The translations under genes were made by a program, and so were the position numbers. Positions 19,108-30,397 of a stretch of 64,000 nt of DNA are shown here, piece by piece; position 1 is the first letter of the stretch; each line of letters opens with the position of its first letter. The stretch is from an uncultured Sphingomonadales bacterium (lineage in GTDB: Bacteria > Pseudomonadota > Alphaproteobacteria > Sphingomonadales > Sphingomonadaceae). The notes under the pieces were generated by a model. That model worked only from the letters and a program-made list of their open reading frames with translations. It was not told the DNA's origin and did not search any database. The stretch covers positions 1 through 64,000 of the forward strand of contig CAIJLW010000060.1 of assembly GCA_903821685.1 (NCBI GenBank), in the 5' to 3' direction.

Positions 19108-20369
19108 AGACGACGCGCGTTGAAAGGCTGATATCGGCAATCGATATCGGCTCGTCGAAGGTTTCTGCGTTGATTGCGGGTCAAACCGATAGTGGCGAAT
19201 TGCTTGTTCTTGGCACAGGGCAGCGCGAAAGTCGGGGTGTGACGCGCGGATGCATTGCTGATGTCGAACAGGCAGAACTATCCGTGCGCCATGCGGTCGA
19301 ACAAGCGGAGCGGATCGCTGGCCTCAACATCGACCGCGTTTGGGTTGGCATGTCTGCTGGCGGGCTCGATAGTATGCTCGCGCCGGTCGAAATCGAATTA
19401 GGCGGCGACCGCATTACACAAGAAGATGTGAGCGAACTGCTGCAGGCTGGACGCGACAATATCCAAACCGGCGGCAAAATGGCGCTGCATATTCAACCGA
19501 CCTTATATTCGCTTGATGGGGTTGGCGGCGTAGCAAACCCAATTGGACTGCATGCCGACCGCTTGGGCGTTGACGTGCATGTTATCCTTGCTGATCCATC
19601 GCCGGTTCGGAATATGGACATGACGGTCCGCGCGGCACATTTGGATGTAGAATCGCTAGTCGTTGGACCGGTTGCAACTGGCCTTGCGTGTCTGACATCA
19701 GAGGAGCGTGAACTGGGCGTTGCGCTGGTCGAATTCGGCGCGGCGGTCACCAATGTGTCGGTGTTCATCGGCGGAATGTTAGTTGGGCTTGAGACCATTC
19801 AAAAGGGCGCGTCGGACATTACCGATGACATCGCCTCAGCCTTTGGTATTCGCAGGGCGCAGGCAGAACGATTGAAATGCTTTCATGGTTCTGCCTTAAC
19901 CAGTCCGCGCGACTATCAGGAAGTTCTTGATATCGGTCCCGACGAAAATGGCGTTGAGCCCGGAAGCCAAGCGCCACGCATCACCAAAGCACAGTTAAAC
20001 GCAGTGGTTTGCCAGCGCGTCGACGGCATTGTTACCGAAGTTGCGCAAGCATTGAAGACGCTAGGATTTTCTGGACCGTCTGGACATCAGGTGGTGCTGA
20101 CCGGCGGCGGTGCGGAGCTTAAGGGTGCCGCCGAACATATGCAGAGCGCGCTTGGACGGACTGTGCGCATTGGTCGTCCTTCTGGGCTAACCAGTATTCC
20201 CGAAGCACATTCTGGCCCCGCATTTTCGACACTGGTGGGTTTGATTCATTATGCCGCATCGGAGCGTCTTGAGCTTCAATCCGGCTATGATATGCGCGCT
20301 GAACAGCTTGGCGGGACGATGCCTAGTTTGATTGAACGCATAAAACGGGCGGTTCGTGAGAACTTCTAA
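19104..20369 (+). CDS. ftsA: FtsA, actin-like Z-ring membrane anchor
   Basis: FtsA is the actin-fold ATPase that tethers FtsZ to the membrane. The 421-residue protein shows AIDIGSSKVSALIAG (phosphate 1), a 1C-domain region after ADVEQAELSVRHAVEQAE, VEFGAAVTNVSVF (phosphate 2) and VVLTGGGAELKGA (adenosine). It ends in the amphipathic membrane-targeting helix (LIERIKRAVRENF). It is the last gene of the overlapping run. A 104-bp gap follows before ftsZ. Confidence 0.96.
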   Translation: MKTTRVERLISAIDIGSSKVSALIAGQTDSGELLVLGTGQRESRGVTRGCIADVEQAELSVRHAVEQAERIAGLNIDRVWVGMSAGGLDSMLAPVEIELGGDRITQEDVSELLQAGRDNIQTGGKMALHIQPTLYSLDGVGGVANPIGLHADRLGVDVHVILADPSPVRNMDMTVRAAHLDVESLVVGPVATGLACLTSEERELGVALVEFGAAVTNVSVFIGGMLVGLETIQKGASDITDDIASAFGIRRAQAERLKCFHGSALTSPRDYQEVLDIGPDENGVEPGSQAPRITKAQLNAVVCQRVDGIVTEVAQALKTLGFSGPSGHQVVLTGGGAELKGAAEHMQSALGRTVRIGRPSGLTSIPEAHSGPAFSTLVGLIHYAASERLELQSGYDMRAEQLGGTMPSLIERIKRAVRENF

Positions 20370-20473
20370 CAGAAAGCTGTGCAAAACGGGTAATTTTGGG
20401 GTGTGCGTTTTTTACTTTTGTGTCAAAAGCATAAAAATTTCGAACATGCTGATGGGGCTAAGGGGATAAAATT

Positions 20474-21991
20474 ATGAGCATCAATATCGGGCCACCAATG
20501 GTTGACGAATTGAAGCCGAAAATCGCAGTTATTGGGGTTGGCGGCGCTGGCGGTAACGCAGTTGCAAACATGATTGGCGCGCAGGTCGAAGGCGTTGATT
20601 TCGTTGTAGCCAACACGGACGCGCAGGCCCTGAACGCTTCGCCTGCTGAATATCGTATCCAGCTTGGCCCTGAAATTACACAAGGATTAGGTGCTGGATC
20701 ACGTCCTGAAGTTGGCCGTGCGGCCGCGGAAGAAACCATCGAGCAGGTGAAGGCCGCATTGGCCGGTTGCCACATGTGCTTCATCGCGGCGGGTATGGGG
20801 GGCGGAACCGGAACCGGTGCTGCTCCCGTTATTGCCCAAGTTGCGCGTGAAATGAATATTTTGACAGTTGGTGTTGTTACAAAGCCATTCCTTTTTGAAG
20901 GATCGCGCCGGATGCGCTCGGCAGAATCCGGCATTGCCGAGTTGCAACAGCATGTTGACACATTGATTGTCATTCCAAACCAGAATCTGTTCCTGGTCGC
21001 TAATCCCAACACGACGTTCAAAGAAGCCTTCCAGCTTGCAGACGAGGTTTTGCAGCAAGGTGTTCGTGGCATCACTGATCTCATGGTCATGCCTGGCCTT
21101 ATCAACCTCGACTTTGCCGACGTTCGGTCTGTCATGCACGAAATGGGCAAGGCAATGATGGGTACTGGTGAAGCAGAGGGTGACAACCGCGCACTTGAGG
21201 CTGCGGAAAAGGCAATTGCCAATCCGCTGCTCGACGGCGTTTCGATGCAGGGTGCTAAGGGCGTTATCGTCTCGATCACCGGCGGCGAAGATATGCGCTT
21301 GATGGAAGTCGACGAGGCTGCAAACTACATCCGCGAATTGGTTGATCCCGATGCCAACATTATCTGGGGCTCGGCGTTTAACGAAAATCTGAACGGCAAA
21401 ATCCGTGTTTCTGTCGTTGCTACTGGCATTGACAATGAAGGCTTGAGCGCTTCGCCTGCGACACAATCGCGCACGCCTTTCTCATTCAGCCGTCCAGCGG
21501 TGGCAGTTTCGTTCAGCCGTTCAGAGATGGCAGAACCCGTTGCGCCTGAAAGCTCAACATCCCTGTTTGATCACACGCCTGCGGCTGCACCTGAAGACGC
21601 AAGCCATGATGAACAGCCGGAGATTGAAGCTGAAGACGATAGCTTGGTTTTGGGCAGTGATTTCGAAGCAACCGATGCTGATGAAGACATTGAGCCGATG
21701 GTTGCAGAAACGCCAGCTCCGCCCAGCATGTCGTCAAGTTCGTGGGCAGGTGCAGATGCACTTGAACTCAACACGCCCGCTGAGGAAGAGGTGCCTGTAC
21801 CTGCCGCAGCCCCAGTTGATGTGCCTGCGGCGTCTGAACGCGTTGCTCCGCGCATTCCAACAGGCGGAACATTGTTTGAGCGGATGTCCAATCTGTCTCG
21901 CGGTCTTTCGCGCTCCGATGACGAGAACAAGGCTGATGATGACGCTAGCAGCGTCAATATCCCGCGGTTCCTTGATCGGCAGAACAACTGA
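20474..21991 (+). CDS. ftsZ: FtsZ, tubulin-like division GTPase
   Basis: FtsZ polymerises into the cytokinetic ring. The N-terminal GTPase domain has VGGAGGNAV and the tubulin signature [10 protein letters not shown] (residues 109-118), then the T7 loop [11 protein letters not shown]. From about residue 320 a long acidic, Ala/Pro-rich linker follows, ending in the conserved peptide [11 protein letters not shown] that binds FtsA. The size (505 residues) is typical for the group because of this linker. The 104-bp AT-rich gap upstream (20370-20473) probably holds a separate ftsZ promoter; the ribosome site is AAGGGGA. Confidence 0.97.
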   Translation: MSINIGPPMVDELKPKIAVIGVGGAGGNAVANMIGAQVEGVDFVVANTDAQALNASPAEYRIQLGPEITQGLGAGSRPEVGRAAAEETIEQVKAALAGCHMCFIAAGMGGGTGTGAAPVIAQVAREMNILTVGVVTKPFLFEGSRRMRSAESGIAELQQHVDTLIVIPNQNLFLVANPNTTFKEAFQLADEVLQQGVRGITDLMVMPGLINLDFADVRSVMHEMGKAMMGTGEAEGDNRALEAAEKAIANPLLDGVSMQGAKGVIVSITGGEDMRLMEVDEAANYIRELVDPDANIIWGSAFNENLNGKIRVSVVATGIDNEGLSASPATQSRTPFSFSRPAVAVSFSRSEMAEPVAPESSTSLFDHTPAAAPEDASHDEQPEIEAEDDSLVLGSDFEATDADEDIEPMVAETPAPPSMSSSSWAGADALELNTPAEEEVPVPAAAPVDVPAASERVAPRIPTGGTLFERMSNLSRGLSRSDDENKADDDASSVNIPRFLDRQNN

Positions 21992-22100
21992 TAGGTTGCG
22001 CATCCAGCGCAGCGTCAGTTCGTCCTCTTTAGACAACCGTTTGTCCGAGCAGAGCGTTAACGCGCTTTGCGGCGGGCAGCGGCTGCTCCAATAGAGGCGC

Positions 22101-23765
22101 ATGCATGTGACAATTTTACGAAGCGCGGGGCTATTGTGCGCGCTTATGATATCAACCAGCGCCTTTGCGCAAGCGGTTGACGAAAGCGCACTTGAAGCTT
22201 TTGACAGACAAACTCCTAAAGTGCCCCCCGTTATATCGGAACCTGCAGGGGCCGTGGAACTGCGCTCTGCAATGCGGAGAATTTCATTCAACCCGTCGGA
22301 CGCTGACGCATTGGCGGACGCTGGCAATGCGTCTTTAGTTTTGGGTGATGCCAACGCGGCGCTCAATTTCTTCACACGCGCAAACGCGCTGCGCCCCGGT
22401 AACAGCCGCATCGTTTCGGGCCTGGCTACTGCCACCGTGCGTACCGAAAACCCCTTTGAAGCGCTTCGATTGTTTGATGACGCGGTCCGGTTGGGCGCGA
22501 ATGAACGCTCAATTGCGATTGATCGCGCATTGGCGTTCGATCTGCTGGGAAATTTTGATCGCGCACAGCAGGATTATAAGCTGGCGCGGACCGCATTTAC
22601 CTCAGATGATTTGATTATAAGGCAGTCTGTATCCTTGGCCTTGGCCGGGCAAAAGGAACAAGCTGATGCGATGCTGGTACCGCTGCTTGAGCGCAAAAGC
22701 GCTTCCGCTTGGCGTGCGCGCGCCTTCATGCTTGCGGCGCGGGGCGAGTTGCGTGAATCAACAAAAGTCGCGCAAGGCTTTATGGATGGCCCTTCCGCGG
22801 AACGCATGGAGCGGTTCTTTCGTTTAATGCCCAACCTTACAGGCGCGCAGCAGGCGGCGGCCATTCATCTTGGGCATTTCCCAACGAGCCAATATGTCGG
22901 GCGTGACAGCGAACAGGTCCGCCGCGTTGCAGCAGCGCTTCCGCAAACTGCGCTTGCATCTCCGCAAAACCGCCTAATTCCGTTGGGCGATCCGTTTGGT
23001 CCGAAGACTGCAAAAACCGGAGATACCAAAATTGCGCAGGCGCCTGACGTCAAGAAGGACCGAAAGGCCCAGGAGACCGGAAAGGTTCTGACGGCTGTGG
23101 CTAATATTCCCGCGTCGCCGAAGCCTGCCGCGACGTTGAGCCCAGCGCCAACTGCCATTTCTGGTCCTGTCAGCAATGTTCCTATCATTACCCAAGCGGA
23201 GACAAAGGCAGCTTTTTCCGCCATAATGGGGGCAGCCATATCGTCACCGGCGCCGTTACTAACTGTGCAAGGGCCGACACCTGCGCCGACCGCACTTGCA
23301 GTTGCATCATCCAGTTTCGATCTCGGTGCGGTTGTTGCCTCTATCGAAATTCCCGAGGGTGAACAGCTGCCCTCGCAAGTTCCGGTCGATTTGAAAAGTT
23401 TGAAGCCTGTGATGACCAAGGTGGCAGCAGAGCGCGCCAAGATCGCTAAGGTTGATGCCAAGATTGCGGCAAAGGCCAAGCTCGAAAAGGATAATCCAGC
23501 GCGATATTGGGTGCAAATCGCCGCTGGAAATGCTGGTGCGCTTGGCTTTGACTATCGCAAATTTGTCAAAAAATATCCGGAATTGCTCAAGAAGAGAAAT
23601 CCTTTCACGGCGGAATGGGGCAAGACAGATAGGCTTTTGGTTGGTCCTTTTGCGGACCAGAAAGCGGCGAAGAAGTGGGAGGGCGACTATAAAAAGGGTG
23701 GCGGTGATGCTTTCATGTGGAAAAGCGAGATTGGCGAGGCCGTTAGTCCGTTGAAAACAAAATAG
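22101..23765 (+). CDS. TPR and SPOR-domain envelope protein
   Basis: The 554-residue product has a signal peptide (cleavage after STSAFAQA), several TPR-like helical repeats between about residues 50 and 250, and a long Pro/Ala/Lys-rich linker. A C-terminal SPOR domain starts at about residue 470 with WVQIAAGNAG and includes DRLLVGPFADQKAAKKW. SPOR domains bind denuded peptidoglycan at the septum, so a division or wall-remodelling role next to the dcw cluster is reasonable. The exact function is not known. It is transcribed in the same direction as ftsZ after a 109-bp gap. Confidence 0.8.
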   Translation: MHVTILRSAGLLCALMISTSAFAQAVDESALEAFDRQTPKVPPVISEPAGAVELRSAMRRISFNPSDADALADAGNASLVLGDANAALNFFTRANALRPGNSRIVSGLATATVRTENPFEALRLFDDAVRLGANERSIAIDRALAFDLLGNFDRAQQDYKLARTAFTSDDLIIRQSVSLALAGQKEQADAMLVPLLERKSASAWRARAFMLAARGELRESTKVAQGFMDGPSAERMERFFRLMPNLTGAQQAAAIHLGHFPTSQYVGRDSEQVRRVAAALPQTALASPQNRLIPLGDPFGPKTAKTGDTKIAQAPDVKKDRKAQETGKVLTAVANIPASPKPAATLSPAPTAISGPVSNVPIITQAETKAAFSAIMGAAISSPAPLLTVQGPTPAPTALAVASSSFDLGAVVASIEIPEGEQLPSQVPVDLKSLKPVMTKVAAERAKIAKVDAKIAAKAKLEKDNPARYWVQIAAGNAGALGFDYRKFVKKYPELLKKRNPFTAEWGKTDRLLVGPFADQKAAKKWEGDYKKGGGDAFMWKSEIGEAVSPLKTK

Positions 23766-23804
23766 CCGCTTTCGAATTAGGTCGGTTGGCGGCATAAGCG
23801 CGAC

Positions 23805-24956
23805 ATGTCGCAACTGGCCCCTTATGCTTCCTTTCCTGACCATAGTCGTGGCCGGCTTCATGCCGAGCCGAAGAGCGACATTCGCGGACCGCGCGATATT
23901 TTTCAGCGTGATCGCGACCGCATCATTCACTCCATTGCTTTCCGCCGCCTGCGTCACAAAACGCAGGTGTTCATTTCACCCGATGGGGATCATTACCGCG
24001 TACGCCTTACCCACAGCCTTGAGGTCGCGCAGATCGGCCGCACCATCGCCCGCGCGCTGGGGTTAAACGAGGATTTGACCGAGGCCTTATGTCTCGCGCA
24101 CGACATTGGCCATCCGCCCTTTGGCCACGCGGGAGAGGATGCACTTGAAGCGGCGATGAAGCCTTTTGGCGGGTTCGATCATAATGCGCAGACGCTCCGC
24201 ACATTAACACATCTTGAATCGCCATATCCATCATGGCCGGGCTTAAACCTAAGCTGGGAACTGCTTGAGGGGCTGGCCAAGCATAATGGCCCCGTCGCAC
24301 GTCCCGGTTGGGCCTTGGCCGAGGTAGATGCAGGCTTTGATTTACGCCTCACTGACTGGCCATCGCTTGAGGCGCAGATTGCGGCGATCAGCGATGATAT
24401 TGCTTATGACAATCATGACATTGACGATGGCATTCGGGCTGGCTTGCTCGACATTGACCAATTGCTTGAACTGCCTTTTGTGGCGGAGCGTTGGGAAGCG
24501 ATATTGGTTCGCCATCCCGACGTGCGCCCGCGCCGGTTGATTGGCGAACTGACGCGCGAACAGATTGGTATCATGGTCAATGATGTGATTGAGTCTACGC
24601 GTGGCAGAATACAAGAACTGGGCATCAAGAACGCCGATGATGTGCGCAAGGCGGGCGTCATGATCGGCGGGTTTTCGTCGGAAATGGCGGCGCGCGAACG
24701 TCTGCTCAAGGCGTTTATGTATGAAAAGCTGTACCATCATCCCACGCAAAATGAAGCGGCGGTTGGTGCCTCGAAAATCGTGCGCGAATTGTTTGTGGCC
24801 TATCGCAATGACGTGCGCCTGCTGCCACTTGAATGGCGCGAAAATTTGCCGGAACACGACCCAAAGCGCAGCCGCCACATCGGTGATTTTCTGGCTGGTA
24901 TGACGGATCGCTATGCCACTGACCGGCATCGTGAGATATATAGGGACATGGCATGA
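23805..24956 (+). CDS. dgt: dGTPase-like HD-domain triphosphohydrolase
   Basis: The 383-residue protein belongs to the deoxyguanosinetriphosphate triphosphohydrolase-like HD family. It shows [36 protein letters not shown] (His70) and the metal-binding [14 protein letters not shown] (His99-Asp100), with a later Asp in [15 protein letters not shown]. These enzymes release triphosphate from dNTPs. The alphaproteobacterial short form is often annotated as dgt-like because its substrate range is not proven. It overlaps the next gene by ATGA. Confidence 0.9.
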   Translation: MSQLAPYASFPDHSRGRLHAEPKSDIRGPRDIFQRDRDRIIHSIAFRRLRHKTQVFISPDGDHYRVRLTHSLEVAQIGRTIARALGLNEDLTEALCLAHDIGHPPFGHAGEDALEAAMKPFGGFDHNAQTLRTLTHLESPYPSWPGLNLSWELLEGLAKHNGPVARPGWALAEVDAGFDLRLTDWPSLEAQIAAISDDIAYDNHDIDDGIRAGLLDIDQLLELPFVAERWEAILVRHPDVRPRRLIGELTREQIGIMVNDVIESTRGRIQELGIKNADDVRKAGVMIGGFSSEMAARERLLKAFMYEKLYHHPTQNEAAVGASKIVRELFVAYRNDVRLLPLEWRENLPEHDPKRSRHIGDFLAGMTDRYATDRHREIYRDMA

Positions 24957-25609
24957 AGCGAAAAATTCTTATCGCCGGTGGTTCAGGGTTGGTTGGCAGA
25001 CAAACCGCGGATTTTTTGGTGGGCAGCGGATATGAGGTCCACTTGGTTTCGCGGCGGCCGTCGGCGCTGTCGATGCCTGCCATAAAAGAGCATGTCGCCT
25101 TAAGCGATGACTGGCCGGAGATTGTGGCCCGCATCAAGCCTGACTGCTCCATTTCCTGTTTGGGCACGACTATACGCAAGGCCGGATCGCAGGATGCTTT
25201 CAAGGCGGTCGACCATGATCTTGTGCTTGCCTTTGCACAGGCCAGCCATGCAGCTGGAGCGCAGTATTTTATAACGGTTTCATCCGTAGGTGCGATGCCC
25301 GCCAGCGGCAGTTTTTATCTAAGAACAAAGGCGGAGATGGAGCAGGGGCTTCGCAATATCAGCTTTCAACGTCTTGATATCATGCGACCCAGCCTGCTGA
25401 CGGGTGGTCAACGTGATGACCATCGTCCTGGTGAGGCCTTCGGTATCCTCTTGGCGCCGATTGCTGATTTGCTGATGTTCGGACCGATGAAGAAATATGC
25501 TTCTACGCCGTCTGACAAAGTAGCAAAGGCTATTGCTGCGCTGGCAAACAGACATGAAGGTGGTGTTTTTATCCACGAAAATGATTCGATAAACGCGCTG
25601 GCTGGTTGA
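24953..25609 (+). CDS. Atypical SDR / NAD(P)-binding protein (TIP30/NDUFA9-like)
   Basis: This 218-residue Rossmann protein has the nucleotide motif [16 protein letters not shown] and arginines after strand 2 (VSRRP) that suggest NADP. It retains a YxxxK pair ([11 protein letters not shown]), as in atypical short-chain dehydrogenases related to HTATIP2 or the complex-I accessory subunit NDUFA9. No substrate can be named. Its start overlaps the dgt stop, and its end is about 35 bp before the glycine riboswitch, so it is upstream of that control and separate from the gcv operon. Confidence 0.75.
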   Translation: MKRKILIAGGSGLVGRQTADFLVGSGYEVHLVSRRPSALSMPAIKEHVALSDDWPEIVARIKPDCSISCLGTTIRKAGSQDAFKAVDHDLVLAFAQASHAAGAQYFITVSSVGAMPASGSFYLRTKAEMEQGLRNISFQRLDIMRPSLLTGGQRDDHRPGEAFGILLAPIADLLMFGPMKKYASTPSDKVAKAIAALANRHEGGVFIHENDSINALAG

Positions 25610-25644
25610 CTCTATAGGGCGGCAAGGCCAATGCGGATCGGTCG

Positions 25645-25860
25645 CTGACGAAGCGGGAGAGCGTCCCTTTAAGGGGCCGCCGAAGGAGCAACCGCCCCGG
25701 AATCTCTCAGGCAAAAGGACCGCTTCGGCTTTTGCGACACTCTGGAAAGCGCATGTCTTTGCGATTTTTAAAGATATGCCACCGAAGGTGTAACCTGCCT
25801 TTGTGACCGTTCGCGGCAACAAAGGCGGATAAAGCTCTCAGGTACCCGTGACAGAGGGGG
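25645..25860 (+). promoter_or_regulatory. Tandem glycine riboswitch upstream of gcvT
   Basis: Two glycine aptamers are readable. The first has GCGGGAGAG (25652-25661), CCGAAGGAGCAACC (25680-25693) and AATCTCTCAGGCAAAAGGAC (25701-25720), with the linker GACACTCTGGAAAGC. The second has CACCGAAGGTGTAACC (25790-25795 inside it) and AAAGCTCTCAGGTACCCGTG followed by ACAGAGGGGG. The two-aptamer architecture and the adjacent gcvT make the call secure. The gcvT start lies only about 55 bp downstream and there is no U-run, so control is probably at translation initiation. Glycine is expected to switch the operon on. Confidence 0.93.
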
Positions 25861-25914
25861 CAGCAGACCTTGCGCCAACCGGCGTCGGTCGCTGCGACTC
25901 TTGAACGGACTGAT

Positions 25915-27063
25915 ATGAGCGAAGAAGACGAATTCGACCTCGAACCCATAGAAATATTGGAGCTGCCGCTCGACGCATGGCATCGCGACAAGGGCGCGCG
26001 CATGGTAGAGTTTGCGGGCTATCAGATGCCCATCCAATATGAAGGCATCATGGCCGAACATATCTGGACGCGCGACAATGCCGGGCTTTTTGATGTTAGC
26101 CATATGGGGCAATTGATGCTGACCGGCGACGGCGTGGCCGAAGCGCTTGAGGCGATGGTCCCTGGCGATATCTCGGCGCTTAAAGAAGGCAAGATGCGTT
26201 ATTCACTCTTGCTCGCCGAAGACGGCGGCGTTCTTGATGACATGATGATTACGGCTGTGCCGATGGGGCTGTATGTTGTCGTCAACGGCGCGGTAAAATG
26301 GGACGATATGGGCTATTTGCGCGAGAACCTGCCCGACGAAATCACCATCAACAATATGGAAGACCGCGCCCTATTGGCGCTTCAAGGCCCCAAAGCTGCG
26401 GAAGCATTGAAGCGCGTTGTGCCCGGCGTTGACGCTTTGTACTTCATGGAGGCAGGCTCTTTCTTCTGGGGGCCAAAGACGGATCCGGAGCCGCTTTGGA
26501 TCAGCCGTTCAGGCTATACCGGTGAGGATGGCTTTGAAATTTCGGTGCCCGCGGCCCATGCACCAAGGCTTGCTGACCAGCTGTGTGCGCAGCCCGAAGT
26601 TAGGCCGATCGGCCTTGGTGCAAGGGACTCGTTGCGGCTTGAGGCGGGACTTCCCCTTTATGGTCACGACATGAACCCAGATGTTGACCCCGTCGAAGGC
26701 AATGTAGCCTTCGCAATCTCCAAACGCCGCCGCGCCGAAGGTGGGTTTGCGGGCGCAGAACGCATATTGAATGCACTTGCCAAAGGCCCCGCACGCAAGC
26801 TGGTTGGGCTGTCGGTCGACGGGAAAATGCCCGTGCGAGAAGGCGCGCCGATATTTGCAGGCGAGGCGCAAGTCGGCATTATAACCTCAGGTGGATTTGC
26901 CCCAAGCTTAGGCGCACCCATCGCCATGGGCTATGTCGATGCCGCCCATAATGCCGCCGGCACCGCGCTTGAGGCAGAGGTGCGCGGCAAGCGCGTTTCC
27001 GTCACCGTCGCAAACCTCCCCTTCGTCCCGCATCATTATCATCGCAAAGGAGCCAAAGCATGA
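25915..27063 (+). CDS. gcvT: Glycine cleavage T-protein (aminomethyltransferase)
   Basis: The T-protein transfers the methylene group from the H-protein to tetrahydrofolate. The 382-residue product has the folate-binding region [27 protein letters not shown], the [12 protein letters not shown] motif and [21 protein letters not shown] start it at the ATG at 25915; the frame is open to a TTG at 25870, which lies in the riboswitch expression region. The first 25 residues ([14 protein letters not shown]) are an acidic extension before the conserved fold. It overlaps gcvH. Confidence 0.93.
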   Translation: MSEEDEFDLEPIEILELPLDAWHRDKGARMVEFAGYQMPIQYEGIMAEHIWTRDNAGLFDVSHMGQLMLTGDGVAEALEAMVPGDISALKEGKMRYSLLLAEDGGVLDDMMITAVPMGLYVVVNGAVKWDDMGYLRENLPDEITINNMEDRALLALQGPKAAEALKRVVPGVDALYFMEAGSFFWGPKTDPEPLWISRSGYTGEDGFEISVPAAHAPRLADQLCAQPEVRPIGLGARDSLRLEAGLPLYGHDMNPDVDPVEGNVAFAISKRRRAEGGFAGAERILNALAKGPARKLVGLSVDGKMPVREGAPIFAGEAQVGIITSGGFAPSLGAPIAMGYVDAAHNAAGTALEAEVRGKRVSVTVANLPFVPHHYHRKGAKA

Positions 27064-27431
27064 CCCGTTATTTCACCGAAGATCATGAGTGGATCGAAGT
27101 TGATGGCGACAGCGTTACGGTCGGCATCACACATTATGCGCAAAGCCAATTGGGCGATATCGTGTTCGCGGAAGTTCCGGCGGCAGGCGCAACCTTGAAA
27201 AAAGGCGGTGATGCAGCGGTTGTAGAATCAGTGAAGGCCGCATCGGACGTTTACGCGCCGGTCAGCGGCACTGTAATTGAAGGCAATGACGCATTGGAAG
27301 GCGACCCTGCCTTGGTCAACAGCGATCCAGAAGGCGAGGGCTGGTTCTTCAAACTGACCTTAAGTGACAGCAACGAGCTCGATAGCCTCATGAATGCCGT
27401 TGCGTATCAGGCATTTGTTGACGGACTTTAA
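27060..27431 (+). CDS. gcvH: Glycine cleavage H-protein (lipoyl carrier)
   Basis: This is a 123-residue lipoyl-domain protein that shuttles the aminomethyl group between P-, T- and L-proteins. The lipoylation site is Lys59 in [17 protein letters not shown], and the start ([20 protein letters not shown]) is typical. The ribosome site AAAGGAG lies in the end of gcvT, which it overlaps by ATGA. No lipoate-attachment gene or lpd is present in the window, so the L-protein must come from elsewhere. Confidence 0.97.
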   Translation: MTRYFTEDHEWIEVDGDSVTVGITHYAQSQLGDIVFAEVPAAGATLKKGGDAAVVESVKAASDVYAPVSGTVIEGNDALEGDPALVNSDPEGEGWFFKLTLSDSNELDSLMNAVAYQAFVDGL

Positions 27432-27470
27432 GACAATCTGTTCCCCCGCCAGTGCGCCAAGGAGATTGAC

Positions 27471-28829
27471 ATGCGTTATTTGCCGCTAAGCCCATCCGAC
27501 CGACAGGCTATGCTTGGCATCATCGGGGTAAAATCAATTGATGATTTGTTCGTTGATGTGCCTGCCCAAGCGCGGTTGGACGGGCCAATTCGGGGCCTGC
27601 CAAACCATGCCAGCGAAATGGCGGTGGAACGGCATTTCTCCACCCTCGCGCGCAAAAACATGACGGCGTCGCAGCATCCGTTCTTTTTGGGTGCAGGCGC
27701 GTACAAGCATCATGTGCCGGCGAGTGTTGATCACATCATCCAGCGCGGCGAGTTCCTGACGGCCTACACGCCGTATCAGCCCGAAATCGCGCAGGGCACG
27801 CTACAAATGCTGTTCGAATTCCAGACGCAGGTTGCGCGACTGTTCGGCTGCGATGTTGCCAATGCGTCGATGTATGACGGCTCCACGGCGTGCTGGGAAG
27901 CGATTGGCATGGCTGGCCGCATTACCAAGCGGACAAAGGCAGTGCTATCGTCGGGGCTGCACCCGCATTATGTCAGCGTCGCCAAGACCATGGCGCAATA
28001 TACAGGCGACACACTCGATACTGCCTTGCCGCACCTGTCCGCCAAAACCGATAGCGTGCGGTTGCTCGACGCCATTGATGGCGAGACCAGCTGTGTCGTT
28101 GTGCAATATCCCGACATATTGGGGCGGATTGAAGACCTGTCCGCTATCGCTGCCAAAGCCCATGAGCATGGCGCGTTGCTGATCGCGGTGGTGACGGAGC
28201 CGGTTGCTTTGGGTGCGATTAAGGCACCGGGCGACATGGGCGCGGACATCGTTGTGGGTGAGGGGCAGTCGCTTGGCGTTGGCCTGCAATTTGGTGGACC
28301 TTATGTCGGCTTATTCGCGTGTAAGGAAAAATTCGTCCGCCAGATGCCCGGTCGCTTGTGCGGAGAGACTGTGGATGCGCAAGGCAAGCGCGGCTTTGTC
28401 CTGACCTTGTCTACGCGCGAGCAGCATATCCGCCGTGAAAAGGCGACATCAAATATCTGCACAAATTCAGGACTTTGTGCGCTGGCCTTTAGTGTACATC
28501 TAACCTTGCTGGGCGAAAAAGGGTTGCGCGGATTGGCGCAGTTGAACCATGCGCTCGCGGTGCAGGTGGCGGATCGGCTGACCCAGATTGCTGGTGTCGA
28601 ATTGGTCAATGATAGCTTCTTCAATGAATTCACGCTCAAGCTGCCCAAGGAGGCGCGGCCAGTGGTGCGCGCGCTTGCAGACCGCGAAATTCTAGGAGGC
28701 GTGTCGCTTGGACGGCTCTATCCGGGGACGGATGCACTCTCCATGGGACTCGTTGTGGCCGTTACTGAGGTTGTAACCAGTGAGGATGTGGAAACATTCG
28801 CGGTTGCTTTGCAGGAGATTTTGGCATGA
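27471..28829 (+). CDS. gcvPA: Glycine dehydrogenase (decarboxylating) subunit 1
   Basis: N-terminal half of the split P-protein, the PLP-dependent glycine decarboxylase. The 452-residue product opens with [15 protein letters not shown] and carries [11 protein letters not shown] and [20 protein letters not shown], typical of GcvPA. This half lacks the PLP lysine, which is in subunit 2. AAGGAG sits 7 bp before the ATG. A 39-bp gap follows gcvH; its stop overlaps gcvPB. Confidence 0.95.
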   Translation: MRYLPLSPSDRQAMLGIIGVKSIDDLFVDVPAQARLDGPIRGLPNHASEMAVERHFSTLARKNMTASQHPFFLGAGAYKHHVPASVDHIIQRGEFLTAYTPYQPEIAQGTLQMLFEFQTQVARLFGCDVANASMYDGSTACWEAIGMAGRITKRTKAVLSSGLHPHYVSVAKTMAQYTGDTLDTALPHLSAKTDSVRLLDAIDGETSCVVVQYPDILGRIEDLSAIAAKAHEHGALLIAVVTEPVALGAIKAPGDMGADIVVGEGQSLGVGLQFGGPYVGLFACKEKFVRQMPGRLCGETVDAQGKRGFVLTLSTREQHIRREKATSNICTNSGLCALAFSVHLTLLGEKGLRGLAQLNHALAVQVADRLTQIAGVELVNDSFFNEFTLKLPKEARPVVRALADREILGGVSLGRLYPGTDALSMGLVVAVTEVVTSEDVETFAVALQEILA

Positions 28830-30397
28830 ACGCAATCAATCAAAGCGGATGGAAGCCTGAAATGGGCAATGCGGACGAAACCACGCCTGCGACCTTCACA
28901 GGTAACAAGGCGTTGATGCTTGAAGAAGCATTGATTTTCGAAATTGGCACCGCCGTAACAACGGGTGTTGACCTTGCCAACCCGCCGAAGGTTGCCGCGC
29001 GCTTGGGCAATTTGGAGCGGTATCGCGAAATTGGCCTTCCCGGCCTGTCGGAACCTGAAACCGTCCGCCATTATACCCGCCTTAGTCGTCAGAATTATGC
29101 GATTGATTTGGGCTTCTTCCCGCTGGGGAGCTGCACGATGAAGCACAATCCGCGGCTGAATGAAAAGGTGGCACGTATGGCAGGCTTTGCCGATGTGCAT
29201 CCTTTGCAGCCTATCGAGACCGTGCAGGGGGCATTGGCAGTTATCAATGAGTTGGCCATGTGGCTGATCCAGCTCACGGGCATGCACGGGGTCGCTATGA
29301 CACCGAAGGCTGGCGCTCACGGGGAGTTGTGCGGAATATTGTGCATCAAGGCCGCTCTTGCGGCACGTGGTGATCCGCGCAGCGTCATTCTCGTTCCCGA
29401 AAGCGCGCATGGGACCAACCCTGCCAGCGCCGCTTTCGCCGGTTTCTCGGTTGAGAATATCCCGGCAACCTCCGAAGGCCGTGTGGATCTTGCGGCGCTT
29501 AAAGCAAGGCTTGGTCCTGATGTGGCCGGGGTGATGATCACTAACCCCAACACATGTGGCCTGTTCGAAAGTGACATGCGCGAGATCTCTGATGCCGTCC
29601 ACGCGGCTGGTGGCTACGTCTATTGCGATGGTGCGAATTTCAACGCGATTGTTGGTCGCGTCCGTCCCGGCGATCTCGGCATCGATGCGATGCACATCAA
29701 CCTGCATAAGACCTTCTCCACCCCGCATGGCGGCGGTGGGCCGGGTTCCGGGCCGGTCGTATTGTCTGAAGCGCTGTCGCCTTATGGCCCCTTGCCCTAT
29801 ACCGCACGCAATGCTGATGGCCATTACGAACTTATCGAGGAAGAACCCGCTCAGGAATGCCATCCACACAGTTTTGGGCGCATGACCGCTTTCCACGGCC
29901 AAATGGGTATGTTTACCCGCGCACTGTCCTACATCTTGTCGCATGGTGCAGACGGTTTGCGCCAAGTGGCCGAAGATGCAGTCCTCAACGCTAACTATAT
30001 CTTGCGCAGCCTCGAAGATGTGCTTGAGGCGCCATTTGCGCATAGCGGCCCGTGTATGCATGAGGCATTGTTCAGCGATAACGGTTTGGCCGAAGGCTTT
30101 TCCACCCTCGACATCGCCAAGGGCCTGATCGACGAGGGCTATCACCCGATGACGGTGTATTTCCCGCTTGTGGTCCATGGCGCTATGTTGGTTGAACCGA
30201 CCGAAACCGAAAGCAAAGCAACGCTAGACCAGTTCATCGGCGCACTACGTTCGGTGGCGGAGCGGGCAAAGGCGGGTGACCCGTCGTTGAAGTCTGCGCC
30301 GCATCACGCGCCGCGCTGTCGCCTTGATGAAACCCAGGCGGCGCGCAAGCCCGTGCTGGTATGGCGGGAACCAGAACAATTGGTTGCAGCCGAGTGA
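28826..30397 (+). CDS. gcvPB: Glycine dehydrogenase (decarboxylating) subunit 2
   Basis: C-terminal, PLP-bearing half of the P-protein, 523 residues. The Schiff-base lysine is Lys295 in [19 protein letters not shown], with [13 protein letters not shown] and [11 protein letters not shown] also conserved. GGAG before the ATG overlaps the end of gcvPA. Together with gcvT, gcvH and gcvPA it forms the glycine cleavage system that feeds 5,10-methylene-THF. Its TGA overlaps the next gene. Confidence 0.96.
   Translation: MNAINQSGWKPEMGNADETTPATFTGNKALMLEEALIFEIGTAVTTGVDLANPPKVAARLGNLERYREIGLPGLSEPETVRHYTRLSRQNYAIDLGFFPLGSCTMKHNPRLNEKVARMAGFADVHPLQPIETVQGALAVINELAMWLIQLTGMHGVAMTPKAGAHGELCGILCIKAALAARGDPRSVILVPESAHGTNPASAAFAGFSVENIPATSEGRVDLAALKARLGPDVAGVMITNPNTCGLFESDMREISDAVHAAGGYVYCDGANFNAIVGRVRPGDLGIDAMHINLHKTFSTPHGGGGPGSGPVVLSEALSPYGPLPYTARNADGHYELIEEEPAQECHPHSFGRMTAFHGQMGMFTRALSYILSHGADGLRQVAEDAVLNANYILRSLEDVLEAPFAHSGPCMHEALFSDNGLAEGFSTLDIAKGLIDEGYHPMTVYFPLVVHGAMLVEPTETESKATLDQFIGALRSVAERAKAGDPSLKSAPHHAPRCRLDETQAARKPVLVWREPEQLVAAE

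Noticed and set aside
21992-22100. Promoter elements after ftsZ
   Set aside because: No clear -35/-10 pair or palindrome could be identified in this 109-bp gap; I could not support a specific call.
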